A stretch of DNA of 64,000 nucleotides from Bosea sp. PAMC 26642 (GTDB lineage Bacteria > Pseudomonadota > Alphaproteobacteria > Rhizobiales > Beijerinckiaceae), in assembly GCF_001562255.1 (NCBI RefSeq), contig NZ_CP014301.1:3162001-3226000 (forward strand), written 5' to 3'. The position numbers and the translations under genes are program-made. How positions within the stretch are numbered: the first letter of the stretch is position 1; each line of letters begins with the position of its first letter. The notes beneath the pieces are model-generated. The model was not told the origin of the DNA. It ran no database searches and saw only the letters and a program-made list of their open reading frames with translations. This document shows positions 52,487 through 61,426 of the stretch, in pieces.

Positions 52487-53104
52487 TCAGGCGGCCGGCG
52501 CGACCGCGTCCAGCAGGCTTGCGAATGCCAGCATACCGGGATCGTCAAGGCCGACGCTTTTCTCCGCAAACATGCGCGCCCGGCCGATCCGGTTGGGACG
52601 CTGCCGGAAGCTGTCGAGGCAGTTCGAAGCAGCAGCAGAAGCCCGGCGCGCGATTTCTGCTGGCTCGTCGCGCCGCTTGATCGCGCCCGCCACCGCATCG
52701 AGGATGTCGATCACGGTCTTGTCACCAAGCGCCGCCCCTCCGCGCGTCAGCATGGTGTCGCGCACCGTCTCCAGCAGGTCGCCGAGTTCGGCGTAGGGGA
52801 TGTCGGTTCGCCCCTTGGTCGCCTTGGCGAGGGTCAGCATCGAGACCGTGACCAGCGTGCCGAGACTGGAGCCGGTCGCGCTCGAACAGGCCATCGCGAC
52901 AGCGCGGAACGCCACCCCAAGATCCGTCTCGGCGTCCGGCACGGCCGCCGCGATCGTCTCGAACAGCCGGCGCAGCATCACGCCGGTGTCGCCGTCTCCG
53001 AGCTGGCCGTCGGCCCTGTTGAGCTCGTCCTCGACGAGCACTGCCCGCGCGGCGGCGCGTTTGGCGGCTTGGGCAAGCATCGCAACCGTGATGCCCATCC
53101 TCAT
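52487..53104 (-). CDS. dhaL: Dihydroxyacetone kinase L subunit (ADP/ATP-binding)
   Basis: A 205-residue helical protein. The magnesium-nucleotide motif GQLGDGDTGVMLRRLF is near residues 32-47, followed by GSSLGTLVTVSMLTLAKATK near 75. It transfers phosphate to the sugar bound on DhaK. Its stop overlaps nothing downstream; its start overlaps the dhaK stop by 4 bp. Whether the donor is ATP or the phosphotransferase system cannot be read, but no DhaM is present, so ATP is likely. Confidence 0.9.
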   Translation of the reverse strand: MRMGITVAMLAQAAKRAAARAVLVEDELNRADGQLGDGDTGVMLRRLFETIAAAVPDAETDLGVAFRAVAMACSSATGSSLGTLVTVSMLTLAKATKGRTDIPYAELGDLLETVRDTMLTRGGAALGDKTVIDILDAVAGAIKRRDEPAEIARRASAAASNCLDSFRQRPNRIGRARMFAEKSVGLDDPGMLAFASLLDAVAPAA

Positions 53105-54087
53105 ACCCTCCAGAACGGGCAGTCCGCCGGCGCGCCGAGCAGGGCTTCCAACTCGTCGTCGAGATGCAGCAGCGACACCGACATACCGGCCATCTCCATG
53201 GAGGTGACCATCGGCCCGACGAGTGGCCGCACGATGCTGAACCCGCGCTCGCTAAGCGTGGCGGCGATGCGGCGATAGACGATGAAGAGCTCTTCCAGCG
53301 GCGTCGCGCCCAGGCTGTTGACCAGCACGGAGACGCGCTTGGAGGCGCCCTCGACCGGGTCGGCTAGCAGCCGGTCGAGCATCTCGTCGGCAAGCGCATC
53401 GGCGGATTTGAGCCTGTCGCGCCAGATGCCGGGCTCGCCATGGATGCCCATGCCGAGTTCGATCTCGTCCGGGCCCAGCGTGAAGGTCGGGCCGGCGGCG
53501 CCCGGAATCTGGCATGGCGCCAGCGCGACGCCGATGGTGCGGCAGCGCGAGACGGCGCGCTGCGCCAGCGCCGTGACGGCGTCGAGATCAAGGTCTTTCC
53601 CGGCGGCCGCACCGGCGATCTTGTAGGCATAGACGATGCCGGCGACGCCACGGCGCTTATGCGCCTCGTCGGGGCCAGCGCTGGCGATGTCGTCGGTGCC
53701 GAGAACGGTCGTGGTCTGGATGCCGTCTTCCTCCAGGAGCTCGCCCGCGAGGTCGAAGTTCATTCGGTCGCCACCATAGTTTCCGTAGAGCCGCAGCACG
53801 CCGCGCCCACTATCGGCGGCCTTGATCGCGGCCTGGCAGGCATCGACCGAGGGGCCGGCGAAAACGTCGCCAATGGCGCAGGCGTCGAGCAGGCCGCGCC
53901 CGACATAGCCGGTGAACAGCGGCAGATGCCCTGACCCGCCGCCGGAAACGACGCCGACGCGGCCCTGGCGTGGCGCATGGGCGGCCCGGACGACGCGGCC
54001 GCTGCGGATCAGCGATGGGTGGGCCGCTACCAGTCCATCGAGCATCTCGTCGACGAAACGGTCGGGCGCGTTCATGATCTTTTTCAT
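53101..54087 (-). CDS. dhaK: Dihydroxyacetone kinase K subunit (substrate-binding)
   Basis: A 328-residue protein. RVGVVSGGGSGHLPLFTGYV near 45 and GNYGGDRMNFDLAGELLEE near 105 are family motifs; the substrate-binding histidine is in GMGIHGEPGIW near 218. DhaK-family members take dihydroxyacetone, glyceraldehyde or C4 keto-sugars such as erythrulose. With OtnK and an SDR next to it a C4 substrate is plausible. ATG 54087 is chosen over a longer frame to 54195 that adds a basic tail. Confidence 0.9.
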   Translation of the reverse strand: MKKIMNAPDRFVDEMLDGLVAAHPSLIRSGRVVRAAHAPRQGRVGVVSGGGSGHLPLFTGYVGRGLLDACAIGDVFAGPSVDACQAAIKAADSGRGVLRLYGNYGGDRMNFDLAGELLEEDGIQTTTVLGTDDIASAGPDEAHKRRGVAGIVYAYKIAGAAAGKDLDLDAVTALAQRAVSRCRTIGVALAPCQIPGAAGPTFTLGPDEIELGMGIHGEPGIWRDRLKSADALADEMLDRLLADPVEGASKRVSVLVNSLGATPLEELFIVYRRIAATLSERGFSIVRPLVGPMVTSMEMAGMSVSLLHLDDELEALLGAPADCPFWRV

Positions 54088-54285
54088 GCGCTTTGGCTCC
54101 CTGGTGTCCTGTTCGGCTCTACGGCCGTTTCTCCGCGACGGGGACTGAGCCGGCGGAAGCCGGAGACGATTATCAGATGGAATTGCATTCCGCAATCCGG
54201 GAAGATATTTGGCGAGGAAGGAGGGTCAGGTCGCAAGCTTGGGCAATCATAGGCTTGACGAACCCCGGCAATCTAATTCCTATAT

Positions 54286-54300
54286 GCGGGATATAAATCC
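54286..54300 (+). promoter_or_regulatory. Candidate IclR operator, copy 2
   Basis: GCGGGATATAAATCC, preceded by AATTCC at 54275-54280. The whole arrangement (AATTCC, 5 bases, GCGGGAT, 5 bases, TCC) is identical in layout to 59852-59877. It lies between dhaK and the TctB-like gene. Confidence 0.55.
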
Positions 54301-54342
54301 AAATAACGGACGACAGGCAATGATCGTCCGGCGGGAGGCACA

Positions 54343-54870
54343 ATGACGATTCAGGATGCGCGCCAACGCGAAACCGCGACCGCAGCTCCGGTTGTCATGC
54401 AGCCGAGGCGCCCTGGCCTGTTGTGCTTCGACCGGATAGCGGCGTTGGCTTTGCTCACTCTTGCCACCGTGATCTTCATCGAGTCGCGAGGCTGGCCGAA
54501 GGCGGTCGATGTTGCCGGCGATCCGACTTTGGTCGCGCGCGCGCTCGCGATGCTGATGCTGCCGATCGCGGCTATCCTGTTCTTGCGGCCGGGCCTGGCC
54601 GACGATGCCACGGGTGAGCCCGGCAAGGTGCTGCTCGCCGTCGCGATCATGGCCGCCTTTGGCGCGGCGATGCCTTGGCTCGGCCTGCCGCTGACCGGCG
54701 TGTTCGCGCTGCTCGCCCTCCAGCGCCTGAACGGCGTCGGCTGGCAACGCGCCATCGTAGCGGCCGTCATCGTGATGACGCTGATCTGGGGCTCCTTCGT
54801 GACGCTCCTGCATGTGCCGCTGCCGGCGGGAACGATCTGGACCTCCCTTACGGCGGCCTTTGGCCTCTGA
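54343..54870 (+). CDS. tctB: TTT transporter small membrane subunit (TctB-like)
   Basis: A 175-residue protein with four membrane helices, for example AALALLTLATVIFIESRGWP near 40 and VLLAVAIMAAFGAAMPWLGL in the middle. It precedes tctA by 15 bp. The matching binding protein is not adjacent; the Bug-family gene at 57657 on the other strand is the likely partner. Confidence 0.8.
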   Translation: MTIQDARQRETATAAPVVMQPRRPGLLCFDRIAALALLTLATVIFIESRGWPKAVDVAGDPTLVARALAMLMLPIAAILFLRPGLADDATGEPGKVLLAVAIMAAFGAAMPWLGLPLTGVFALLALQRLNGVGWQRAIVAAVIVMTLIWGSFVTLLHVPLPAGTIWTSLTAAFGL

Positions 54871-54885
54871 GCGACGGAGCTTGCA

Positions 54886-56385
54886 ATGTTCGACCTCGGA
54901 CTTCTCGCCCAAGGCTTCGTCCATGTCTTCGAGCCGCGCATCTTCGGCTTCCTGATCCTGGGCACGGTGCTCGGCATCATCGTCGGGGCGATCCCGGGGC
55001 TGACGGCGACCATGGCGATCGCGCTGCTAATCCCCTTCACCTTCGCGATGACGCCGATCGCCGGGATCGTGATGCTGCTCGCGATCTATGCCAGCGGCAT
55101 CTATGCCGGCGGCATCGCCTCGATCCTGATCCGCACGCCGGGTACGCCGGCCGCTGCGGCTACCCTGCTCGACGGCTATCCGATGGCGCAGAAGGGCGAA
55201 GCCGGCCGCGCCATCGGCATCGCCACGATCTCGTCAGGCATCGGCGGGTTGTTCTCGGCGCTGGCGCTGGCGATCTTCGCGCCGCTGCTGGCGTCCTTTG
55301 CGCTGCGCTTCTCGGCGCCGGAATATTTCGCGCTGGCGGTCTTCGGCCTCACCGTGACGATGACGCTGGCCGCCGACCAGCCGGTCAAGGGCCTCGCCAG
55401 CGTGCTGGTCGGTCTTTTCGTCGCGATGATCGGGCTCGATCCGATCGGCGGGTTTCCCCGCCTGACTTTCGGCTTCGGCGAGCTTTCGGGTGGCGTGAAT
55501 TTCGTCGCGGTGATGATCGGGCTGTTCTCACTGTCGGAGGTGTTCCGGCAGATGGAGGGCATGCGCGATCTGCCGCCGACGCCGCCGGCGGTTCGCAACG
55601 TCCTGCCGAAGCTGCGCGAGATCCTTGGCTTCTGGAAGGTCTATGTCCGCTCCTGCCTGTTCGGCATCGTCGTCGGCGTGACGCCGGGCGTAGGCGCGGA
55701 AACCTCGAGCTTCCTGTCCTATGCCGAAACCAAGCGCTCCGATCCCGATCCCGACCGCTTCGGCAAGGGCGCGCCCGAGGGGGTCGCCGCGGCCCAAAGC
55801 GCCGAGAACGCGAGCACCGGCGGGGACCTGCTGCCGATGCTGACGCTCGGCGTGCCGGGCGATGCCGCCACCGCCGTGCTGATGGGTGCGCTGACGATCC
55901 ACAACCTCCAGCCCGGCCCGCTGCTCTTCCAGGAACGGCCCGATCTGATCCACCAGATCTTCGCCGGCATGATCTGCGCGAATATCGCCTTCGTGGTCAT
56001 CGGTCTCGCCGGAGCCCGCTTCTTTGCCCGCATCGTCCAGATCGACCGGCGTGTGCTGGTGCCGATCGTCTGTCTGCTCAGCCTGGTCGGCGCATATGCG
56101 ATCGACAACAACCCCTTCGACATCTGGGTGACGCTCACCTTCGGCGTGATCGGCTGGCAGATGCAGCGCAACGGCTTTCCGGTTTCGCCGCTGGTGCTCG
56201 GCGTCATTCTCGGCGTGATGATGGAATCCAATCTGCGCCGCTCGCTCGTGATGGGGCAGGGCGATCTCGGGCTCTTCCTGTCGCGGCCGATCGCGCTTGG
56301 CATCCTGGCGGTGGCGGTGCTGGTCTTCTTTGCCTCGATCCGCCGGGCGCGGCGGACACGGATCGCGAAGGCCCAGCCCGCCTGA
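54886..56385 (+). CDS. tctA: TTT transporter large permease (TctA-like)
   Basis: A 499-residue polytopic protein. GAIPGLTATMAIALLIPFTF near 37, YAGGIASILIRTPGTPAAAA near 80, and GVTPGVGAETSSFLSYAETK near 262 are TctA repeat motifs, followed by SAENASTGGDLLPMLTLGVP. It forms the channel of a second TTT system in the window. Confidence 0.92.
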   Translation: MFDLGLLAQGFVHVFEPRIFGFLILGTVLGIIVGAIPGLTATMAIALLIPFTFAMTPIAGIVMLLAIYASGIYAGGIASILIRTPGTPAAAATLLDGYPMAQKGEAGRAIGIATISSGIGGLFSALALAIFAPLLASFALRFSAPEYFALAVFGLTVTMTLAADQPVKGLASVLVGLFVAMIGLDPIGGFPRLTFGFGELSGGVNFVAVMIGLFSLSEVFRQMEGMRDLPPTPPAVRNVLPKLREILGFWKVYVRSCLFGIVVGVTPGVGAETSSFLSYAETKRSDPDPDRFGKGAPEGVAAAQSAENASTGGDLLPMLTLGVPGDAATAVLMGALTIHNLQPGPLLFQERPDLIHQIFAGMICANIAFVVIGLAGARFFARIVQIDRRVLVPIVCLLSLVGAYAIDNNPFDIWVTLTFGVIGWQMQRNGFPVSPLVLGVILGVMMESNLRRSLVMGQGDLGLFLSRPIALGILAVAVLVFFASIRRARRTRIAKAQPA

Positions 56386-56463
56386 GACCAATGGCCCTTG
56401 AGACGACCCAGCCGGACGCGAAGGGGCCGCGCCGGTCGCTCTCCAAAGCCGCTATCTGAGACG

Positions 56464-57657
56464 TCAGATCACATCGGGCCGCAGCCGGCCCGCCAGGACC
56501 GCCAGACCCTCATATAAGTAGTAGCTGCCCCAGATCAGTTCGTGCCGCGTCGCCAGAGCGACATGGGGATTGTAGCAGCTCTCGATCAGCATGCCGGGTG
56601 GGCGGACCTCGCCGGCGCCGATGGGCGTCAGATAGCGGTTCGAGAGCGCCAGGATCTGGCGCTCGGCCGCGGCGTGATAGCGCTTGCCCTGCTCCTCGCG
56701 CAGATGCGGCGCCAGCTTGAGCAGGCCGGCGGCGGCGATCGCGCTTGCAGAGCTGTCGCGGAACGATCCGAGCGGCGCATCGAAATCCCACAGCACGCAA
56801 TCATCCGCCGGCGCGTGGGCGAGCCACCAATCGGCGACGGCGCAGGCCGTGCTCAGGAAGAGCGGCTCCTCCGGATACCATTTCGCTGCCGCGGCAAAGG
56901 CGACGATCGCCCAGGCCTGGGCGCGGCCCCAGGTCGAGTCGTGCGAGAACCCCTTATGGGTGTAGCGCCGCACGAGATCGCCGCTGCGCGGGTCGAACTG
57001 CGCCGACTGGCACACCGAGCCGTCGTCGCGCACGCAGAATTCGCGATGCCGCAAGGCGTCCTCGCGTGCGATATGGCGCAATTCGCCGTCGCCCGTCACC
57101 TGCGCTGCCCAGGCCAGCAGCGGCAGGCTGCCGACGAGCCCGTCGATCGTGACGTGCTGCGGCCCCATGCTGTGCTCTTCCTCGGAATCGGAGCCGATCG
57201 GAATGATCCGGGCGCGCGGGTTATAGGAACGCGCTAGGGCGCGGGCGCCGAGCACCGCAATGCGCTCCGCCTCCCGGTCGCGCCCGAGGATCGCGCCCAG
57301 CGCCGCGCCGAAATAGAAGATGAAGGCGCGCGAGACCGTGTCGTCGCCGGCCCTCGTTTCCGTCTGCCGCAGCAGTGCCTTGCGCGTCGCCGAGGCTTCG
57401 ACTGGAGCACCGGCCGCCTCGGCAATCCACAGCATCCCGGCCCAGTAGCAGCCGGTCCAGTCCCCTCGCGAGGTCGTCGTCCAGCGGCCGGTTTCCGGGT
57501 CGGCATAATGCGGCCAGCCGGTGCCGACCTCTGCAAGAGTGACGCGCATCCGGGCCTCGACCAGGGCGAACGCCTGCTCGGCCGAACGCGCTGCGGAACC
57601 GCCTGGCCGAGCTATATCGCTCGGCCAGGGTTCCCTCAGGAACGATGGCTGCGTCAT
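56464..57657 (-). CDS. GH88-like unsaturated glucuronyl hydrolase
   Basis: A 397-residue (alpha/alpha)6-barrel protein of the GH88/GH105 type. DWTGCYWAGMLWIAEAAG near 66 forms the +1 wall, the catalytic aspartate is in VTIDGLVGSLPLLAW near 170, with DSTWGRAQAWAIVAFAAAAK near 235 and DSSASAIAAAGLLKLAPHLR near 300. GH88 enzymes hydrolyse the unsaturated uronic acid from oligosaccharides after lyase action, yielding keto-deoxy uronates. It follows its binding-protein gene, sharing TGATG. No signal peptide, so it acts on imported disaccharides. Confidence 0.78.
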   Translation of the reverse strand: MTQPSFLREPWPSDIARPGGSAARSAEQAFALVEARMRVTLAEVGTGWPHYADPETGRWTTTSRGDWTGCYWAGMLWIAEAAGAPVEASATRKALLRQTETRAGDDTVSRAFIFYFGAALGAILGRDREAERIAVLGARALARSYNPRARIIPIGSDSEEEHSMGPQHVTIDGLVGSLPLLAWAAQVTGDGELRHIAREDALRHREFCVRDDGSVCQSAQFDPRSGDLVRRYTHKGFSHDSTWGRAQAWAIVAFAAAAKWYPEEPLFLSTACAVADWWLAHAPADDCVLWDFDAPLGSFRDSSASAIAAAGLLKLAPHLREEQGKRYHAAAERQILALSNRYLTPIGAGEVRPPGMLIESCYNPHVALATRHELIWGSYYLYEGLAVLAGRLRPDVI

Positions 57658-58625
57658 CAGGCTTTGAGCAGCCCGACTTCCTTGAGGGCCGGAGCCATGT
57701 TCTGCTCCATGCTCTCGAGGAATTGCCTGAACTGCTCGCCTTCCATATTCGCTCGCGGCAAGGCGAGATTGTCCATCAGCTGGATGTAGTCCGGATCATT
57801 CGCCATCTTGCGGATGCCTTCCATCAGCACCGTCTGAATCTCTGGCGGGGTCCCCTTGGGCACGGCGATGCCGCGCCAGTCAAGGATCAGCCCGTCGACC
57901 GGATAGCCGGCCTCGGCGATCGTGGGAACCTCCTGGAAAGAGGGATGGCGCTGGTCGGCCGTGATCGCTAGATAGCGCATCTGCTTGGTCTTGTAGAATT
58001 GCAGCGCCTCGTCGGCGCCCGAGGCCAGCACCGTGATGTGGCCGCCCGCAACTGCGGTGCGCGCCGGCGCCGTGCCCTCGAACGGCACCAGCGTCCATTT
58101 GAAACCATATGTTTTGGCGATCAGCGCGGCGCTGAGATGGGGCGGCGCGCCGGCGCCCGAATTGCCGACCGTGACGACGCCGGGATTGGCCTTGGCGTAT
58201 TCGATCAGATCCTTCAGCGTCTGGAACGGCGAGTCCGCCTTGACCGCCAGCACGCCTAGCGAACGGTTGAGCAGCGCCAGCGGCTCGAAATCGCGATAGG
58301 ACAGCGGATTGACGCCGAGCAGCCGGTAGCTCGACAGGTGCAGCGTGATCAGCGAGAGCGTGTAGCCATCGGGTTTGGCCTGGGCGCCGGCCTGCATGCC
58401 GACGACGCCGTTGCCGCCTGTGCGGTTGACCACCGTGACAGAGGCGCCGAGATATTTCTGCGCGTTTTTCACCAATGTCCGCGCCAGCGTATCGGTACCG
58501 CCGCCCGGCGGCCAGGGCACAAGAAGAGTGATGTCGCGTTCGGGATAGCCCGCAGCGCGCGCAATGCCCGGCAAAGCGAGGGTTGCGCCCGCCGCCTGGA
58601 TCAACCGTCTCCGCGTGATCGCCAT
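57657..58625 (-). CDS. TTT transporter substrate-binding protein (Bug family)
   Basis: A 322-residue Bug-family protein. A twin-arginine-like start ITRRRLIQAAGATLALPG ending AARAA forms the signal. Next come YPERDITLLVPWPPGGGTDT near 27-46 and NRTGGNGVVGMQAGA near 68. It is probably the binding component of the TctAB pair at 54343-56385, although on the opposite strand. It shares an operon with the GH88-like gene, hinting that the ligand is a uronate-type sugar. Confidence 0.88.
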   Translation of the reverse strand: MAITRRRLIQAAGATLALPGIARAAGYPERDITLLVPWPPGGGTDTLARTLVKNAQKYLGASVTVVNRTGGNGVVGMQAGAQAKPDGYTLSLITLHLSSYRLLGVNPLSYRDFEPLALLNRSLGVLAVKADSPFQTLKDLIEYAKANPGVVTVGNSGAGAPPHLSAALIAKTYGFKWTLVPFEGTAPARTAVAGGHITVLASGADEALQFYKTKQMRYLAITADQRHPSFQEVPTIAEAGYPVDGLILDWRGIAVPKGTPPEIQTVLMEGIRKMANDPDYIQLMDNLALPRANMEGEQFRQFLESMEQNMAPALKEVGLLKA

Positions 58626-58929
58626 GATGGTTCCCTCCCGAACCTGTCGCGCCCGTTTCCCGGGCTCTATTCCGTATTATAAGATTTGATCCCGTAATAA
58701 TGTCAATCTGGGATCAAGCCTTTTCGGTGGCCGCTGTTTCGGACGACAGGCCGATCGAAGGCATATCGGCGGCAGGGTCGCGAGGGTGCGTCCGGCAGCG
58801 AAAGGCGGCCTTGCCGGTGAATTCCCGCATAAGACCGGCCGCTTGACGAATGCAGGCGGGACGCTGACAAACGAGTTCTGGAACGAGAACAGGCAAAGGC
58901 AACGCAAGCTCGTGCAAAAGGACGGACAG
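58626..58929. promoter_or_regulatory. Divergent promoter of the binding-protein and iclR genes
   Basis: About 300 bp without an accepted gene; longer frames reaching into it look spurious. It contains the motif at 58681-58695 and a TTGATCCC/GGGATCAA inverted repeat (58686-58693 and 58710-58717) that overlaps it. Confidence 0.5.
58681..58695 (-). promoter_or_regulatory. Candidate IclR operator, copy 3
   Basis: On the minus strand ACGGGATCAAATCTT, facing the binding-protein gene 56 bp away. Its downstream flank ends in TAATACGG, similar to AATAACGG and AATAAGG after copies 2 and 4. Confidence 0.45.
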
Positions 58930-59694
58930 ATGGTCGCTAGCCGCGGCGCCGACGACACGCTCAAGTCGCTCTCGAAGGTCGTCCGCATTCTCGACTGCTT
59001 CTCGACGACCAACCGCGCCCTCTCGCTGTCCGAGGTCTGCGAGCGCACCGGCTATCCGCGCAGCACCACGCACCGCTTGCTCGCCTCACTGAAGGAAGTC
59101 GGCTTTCTCGACCAGGACAAGCAGCGCGACCGTTACAGGCTCGGGATCAAGCTGTTCGAGCTTGGCAACACCGTCTTGTCGAGCATGGATCTGCATCGTG
59201 AGGCGCGGCCTTTCGTCGAGCAACTCGGTCGCCTGACGGGCCATCTCGTGCATCTGGCTGTATTCGACGGGCGTCAGGCCGTGGTGATCCACCGCTCCGA
59301 CCCATCGGCCGACAGTCATGCGCCGATCACGCATATCGAAGCCGCGCCGGTCCATTGCACCAGCGTCGGCAAGGCGATCCTGGCCTTCCAACCGCAATCC
59401 GTGCTGGAACGGATCATCGAGGCGGGCCTGCGCCGTTTCACGACCACAACGATCTCCGACCCCGACGAATTGCGCCGCGAACTCGAGACGACGCGGCAGC
59501 GAGGCTACGCCATCGACAATGCCGAGCACCAGCCGGGCCTGCGCTGCATCGGCGCGCCGATCCGCGACCAGCACGGCCGCGTCATCGCCGGCATCAGCAT
59601 CAGCGGGCCTGCTTTCCGCCTGCCCGACGCCCAGATCGACGCGCTCGCCGAGATGGTCGTCTACAACGCCAACGCCGTCTCAGCGCAGCTTTGA
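58930..59694 (+). CDS. IclR family transcriptional regulator
   Basis: A 254-residue regulator. The winged helix is residues about 12-75 (LSKVVRILDCFSTTNRALSL, then VCERTGYPRSTTHRLLASLK). The effector domain contains HCTSVGKAILAFQ near 145 and GYAIDNAEHQPGLRCIGAPI near 195, typical of IclR ligand sites. ATG 58930 follows AAGGACGG; upstream extensions are unlikely. It lies between a TTT binding protein/GH88 operon and a TRAP operon, and the shared motif at four promoters makes it the best candidate regulator of the 48.7-62.7 kb region. Confidence 0.88.
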   Translation: MVASRGADDTLKSLSKVVRILDCFSTTNRALSLSEVCERTGYPRSTTHRLLASLKEVGFLDQDKQRDRYRLGIKLFELGNTVLSSMDLHREARPFVEQLGRLTGHLVHLAVFDGRQAVVIHRSDPSADSHAPITHIEAAPVHCTSVGKAILAFQPQSVLERIIEAGLRRFTTTTISDPDELRRELETTRQRGYAIDNAEHQPGLRCIGAPIRDQHGRVIAGISISGPAFRLPDAQIDALAEMVVYNANAVSAQL

Positions 59695-59862
59695 CGACAC
59701 CAGGTGCGATACGTCGCGCCGCGCATCCCCCTTCCTTCAGATTTCGCAAACGGACAAGCCAGCGTGGCCCTAGGCAGCTCCGGGTTGTGCTGTGGCCGTG
59801 TAGCGCGGGCGGCCGCCTGCGCGCCAGCCAGCGAACGCAATTTGCGCTTTCAATTCCGAAAA

Positions 59863-59877
59863 GCGGGATTATAGTCC
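59863..59877 (+). promoter_or_regulatory. Candidate IclR operator, copy 4
   Basis: GCGGGATTATAGTCC with AATTCC at 59852-59857, in the same layout as the copy at 54286. It lies 43 bp before the TRAP binding-protein ATG. Confidence 0.55.
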
Positions 59878-59920
59878 GCAATAAGGCCTCGATAGCGAGG
59901 GCCGCAAAGCGGAGGAAGCC

Positions 59921-60919
59921 ATGTCGCAGTCATCATCCACGCGTCGTCAGATTCTCGCCGGGGCAGCAATCGGCCTTGCCGCCTCGATCCTGCCCGCGCG
60001 CGGCCAGCAGAAACTGAGCCTGAAGCTCGGCCATCAATATCCGCTGGACCACCCTGTCACGATCGGCGCCGCCAAGGCTGCCGAACTGGTCAAGGAGAAG
60101 TCCGGTGGGCGCGTTGAGATCGTCATCTTTCCCGCCGGCCAGCTCGGCACCGGCAAGGAGCTCGACCAGCAGGTCTCCGATGGCGGGCTGGATTTCTCGA
60201 TCGACGGCCCCGGCATCATCGGCAATTGGCACCGCCCGGTCTCGATTTTCGAGGCGCCGTTCCTGTGCGACGGCTTTGCCACGCTGGTGAAGATGATGGA
60301 CAGCCCGTGGTCGCTGGCGCAGTTCAAGATGCTCGCCGAAAAGCAGAACATGCAGCGCGTCGGCAAGCCCTGGTATTATGGTGCGAGGCACTTCACCACG
60401 CGCGATCGCGCCCTGAAGACCGTTGCCGACGCCAGGGGACTGAAGCTGCGTGTGCCGGAGGTGCCGCTCTACCTCGACATGATCCGCGCCATCGCCGCCG
60501 TCCCGACGCCGATGGCGCTGGCCGAGGTTTATCTCAGCCTGCAGACCGGCGTGGTCGACGGCCAGGAGAACCCGCTGCCGACGATCAACTCGCAGAAATT
60601 CTTCGAGGTTCAGAAGTTCGTCAATCTGACGGCCCATATCGTGACGCCGCAGATCATCATCGCCGGCGCCAAGCGCTGGAATGCGATCCCTGAGGCCGAC
60701 CGGGTCTTGATCGTCGATGCGCTCAATGCCGGGGGCGAGGTCAACGACAAGATCCTGATCGACCTCGAAACCAGTCTCGTCGGGGAGTTCAGGAGCAAGG
60801 GCGTCACCATCGTCGAGCCTGATCGCGCCTCGTTCCAGAACGCGATGAAGCCGGTCTACGAGAAGAACGAGACGATCTGGGGAAAGGGCGCCTTCGCCGA
60901 ACTGCAGAAGCTCGGCTGA
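59921..60919 (+). CDS. dctP: TRAP transporter substrate-binding protein (DctP family)
   Basis: A 332-residue periplasmic protein. A twin-arginine-like signal (TRRQILAGAAIGLAASILPA) ends near residue 28. Mature features are LKLGHQYPLDHPVTIGAAKA near 33, the family helix VEIVIFPAGQLGTGKELDQQ near 65, the carboxylate-binding arginine in KLRVPEVPLYLDMIRA near 175 and MALAEVYLSLQTGVVDGQEN near 200. Likely a sugar-acid ligand. ATG 59921 follows GGAGG. Confidence 0.92.
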   Translation: MSQSSSTRRQILAGAAIGLAASILPARGQQKLSLKLGHQYPLDHPVTIGAAKAAELVKEKSGGRVEIVIFPAGQLGTGKELDQQVSDGGLDFSIDGPGIIGNWHRPVSIFEAPFLCDGFATLVKMMDSPWSLAQFKMLAEKQNMQRVGKPWYYGARHFTTRDRALKTVADARGLKLRVPEVPLYLDMIRAIAAVPTPMALAEVYLSLQTGVVDGQENPLPTINSQKFFEVQKFVNLTAHIVTPQIIIAGAKRWNAIPEADRVLIVDALNAGGEVNDKILIDLETSLVGEFRSKGVTIVEPDRASFQNAMKPVYEKNETIWGKGAFAELQKLG

Positions 60920-60928
60920 ACCGACGCC

Positions 60929-61426
60929 ATGAAGGACAAGCTCAGGAATTTCGAAACCGAGATAGCCGGCCTGCTGATGATGGCGATCCTCGTCGTGCTC
61001 TGCCTGCAAATCGTGACGCGCTACGTCTTCAACAGCCCGCTGGCCTGGACCGAGGAGGTGGCGCGCCACCTCTTCATCTGGCTGGTCTTCTTCGGGGCGA
61101 GCGGCGCGATCGCGAACCGCAGCCATGTCGTCGTCGACGTGCTGCTCAACGCCTTGCCTCGGCGCGCGAGAATCGCTGCCGCCGTCGGCTCGCATTTGCT
61201 GGTCCTGTTCTTCCTCGGCAACCTGTTTTACTGGGGCGCGCTCAGTGTCCAGCGGATGTGGGACATCCCGACGGCGACGCTCGAACTGCCGCAAGGGCTG
61301 GTATACGCCGTCTTCCCGATCACGGCGTTCTGCATGATCGCCCGCACGCTCGTAGCGCTCGTCGAGGATGCGCGCGGCACGGCCGATGATGCGCTCAGCG
61401 CGGCATCAATACGGAGCATCGACTGA
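60929..61426 (+). CDS. dctQ: TRAP transporter small permease (DctQ)
   Basis: A 165-residue protein with four membrane helices: LLMMAILVVLCLQIVTRYVF near 20 with the typical conserved RYVF, TEEVARHLFIWLVFFGASGA near 35-60, and two more. It starts 9 bp after dctP and its stop overlaps the dctM start in ATGA. Confidence 0.9.
   Translation: MKDKLRNFETEIAGLLMMAILVVLCLQIVTRYVFNSPLAWTEEVARHLFIWLVFFGASGAIANRSHVVVDVLLNALPRRARIAAAVGSHLLVLFFLGNLFYWGALSVQRMWDIPTATLELPQGLVYAVFPITAFCMIARTLVALVEDARGTADDALSAASIRSID

Noticed and set aside
54675..56459. 594-codon plus-strand frame overlapping the TctA gene
   Set aside because: It is an antiparallel-composition shadow rich in Arg, Pro and Ala; TctA motifs lie in the other frame.
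59933..61294. 453-codon minus-strand frame opposite the TRAP genes
   Set aside because: It is the complement shadow of dctP and dctQ, typical for GC-rich DNA.
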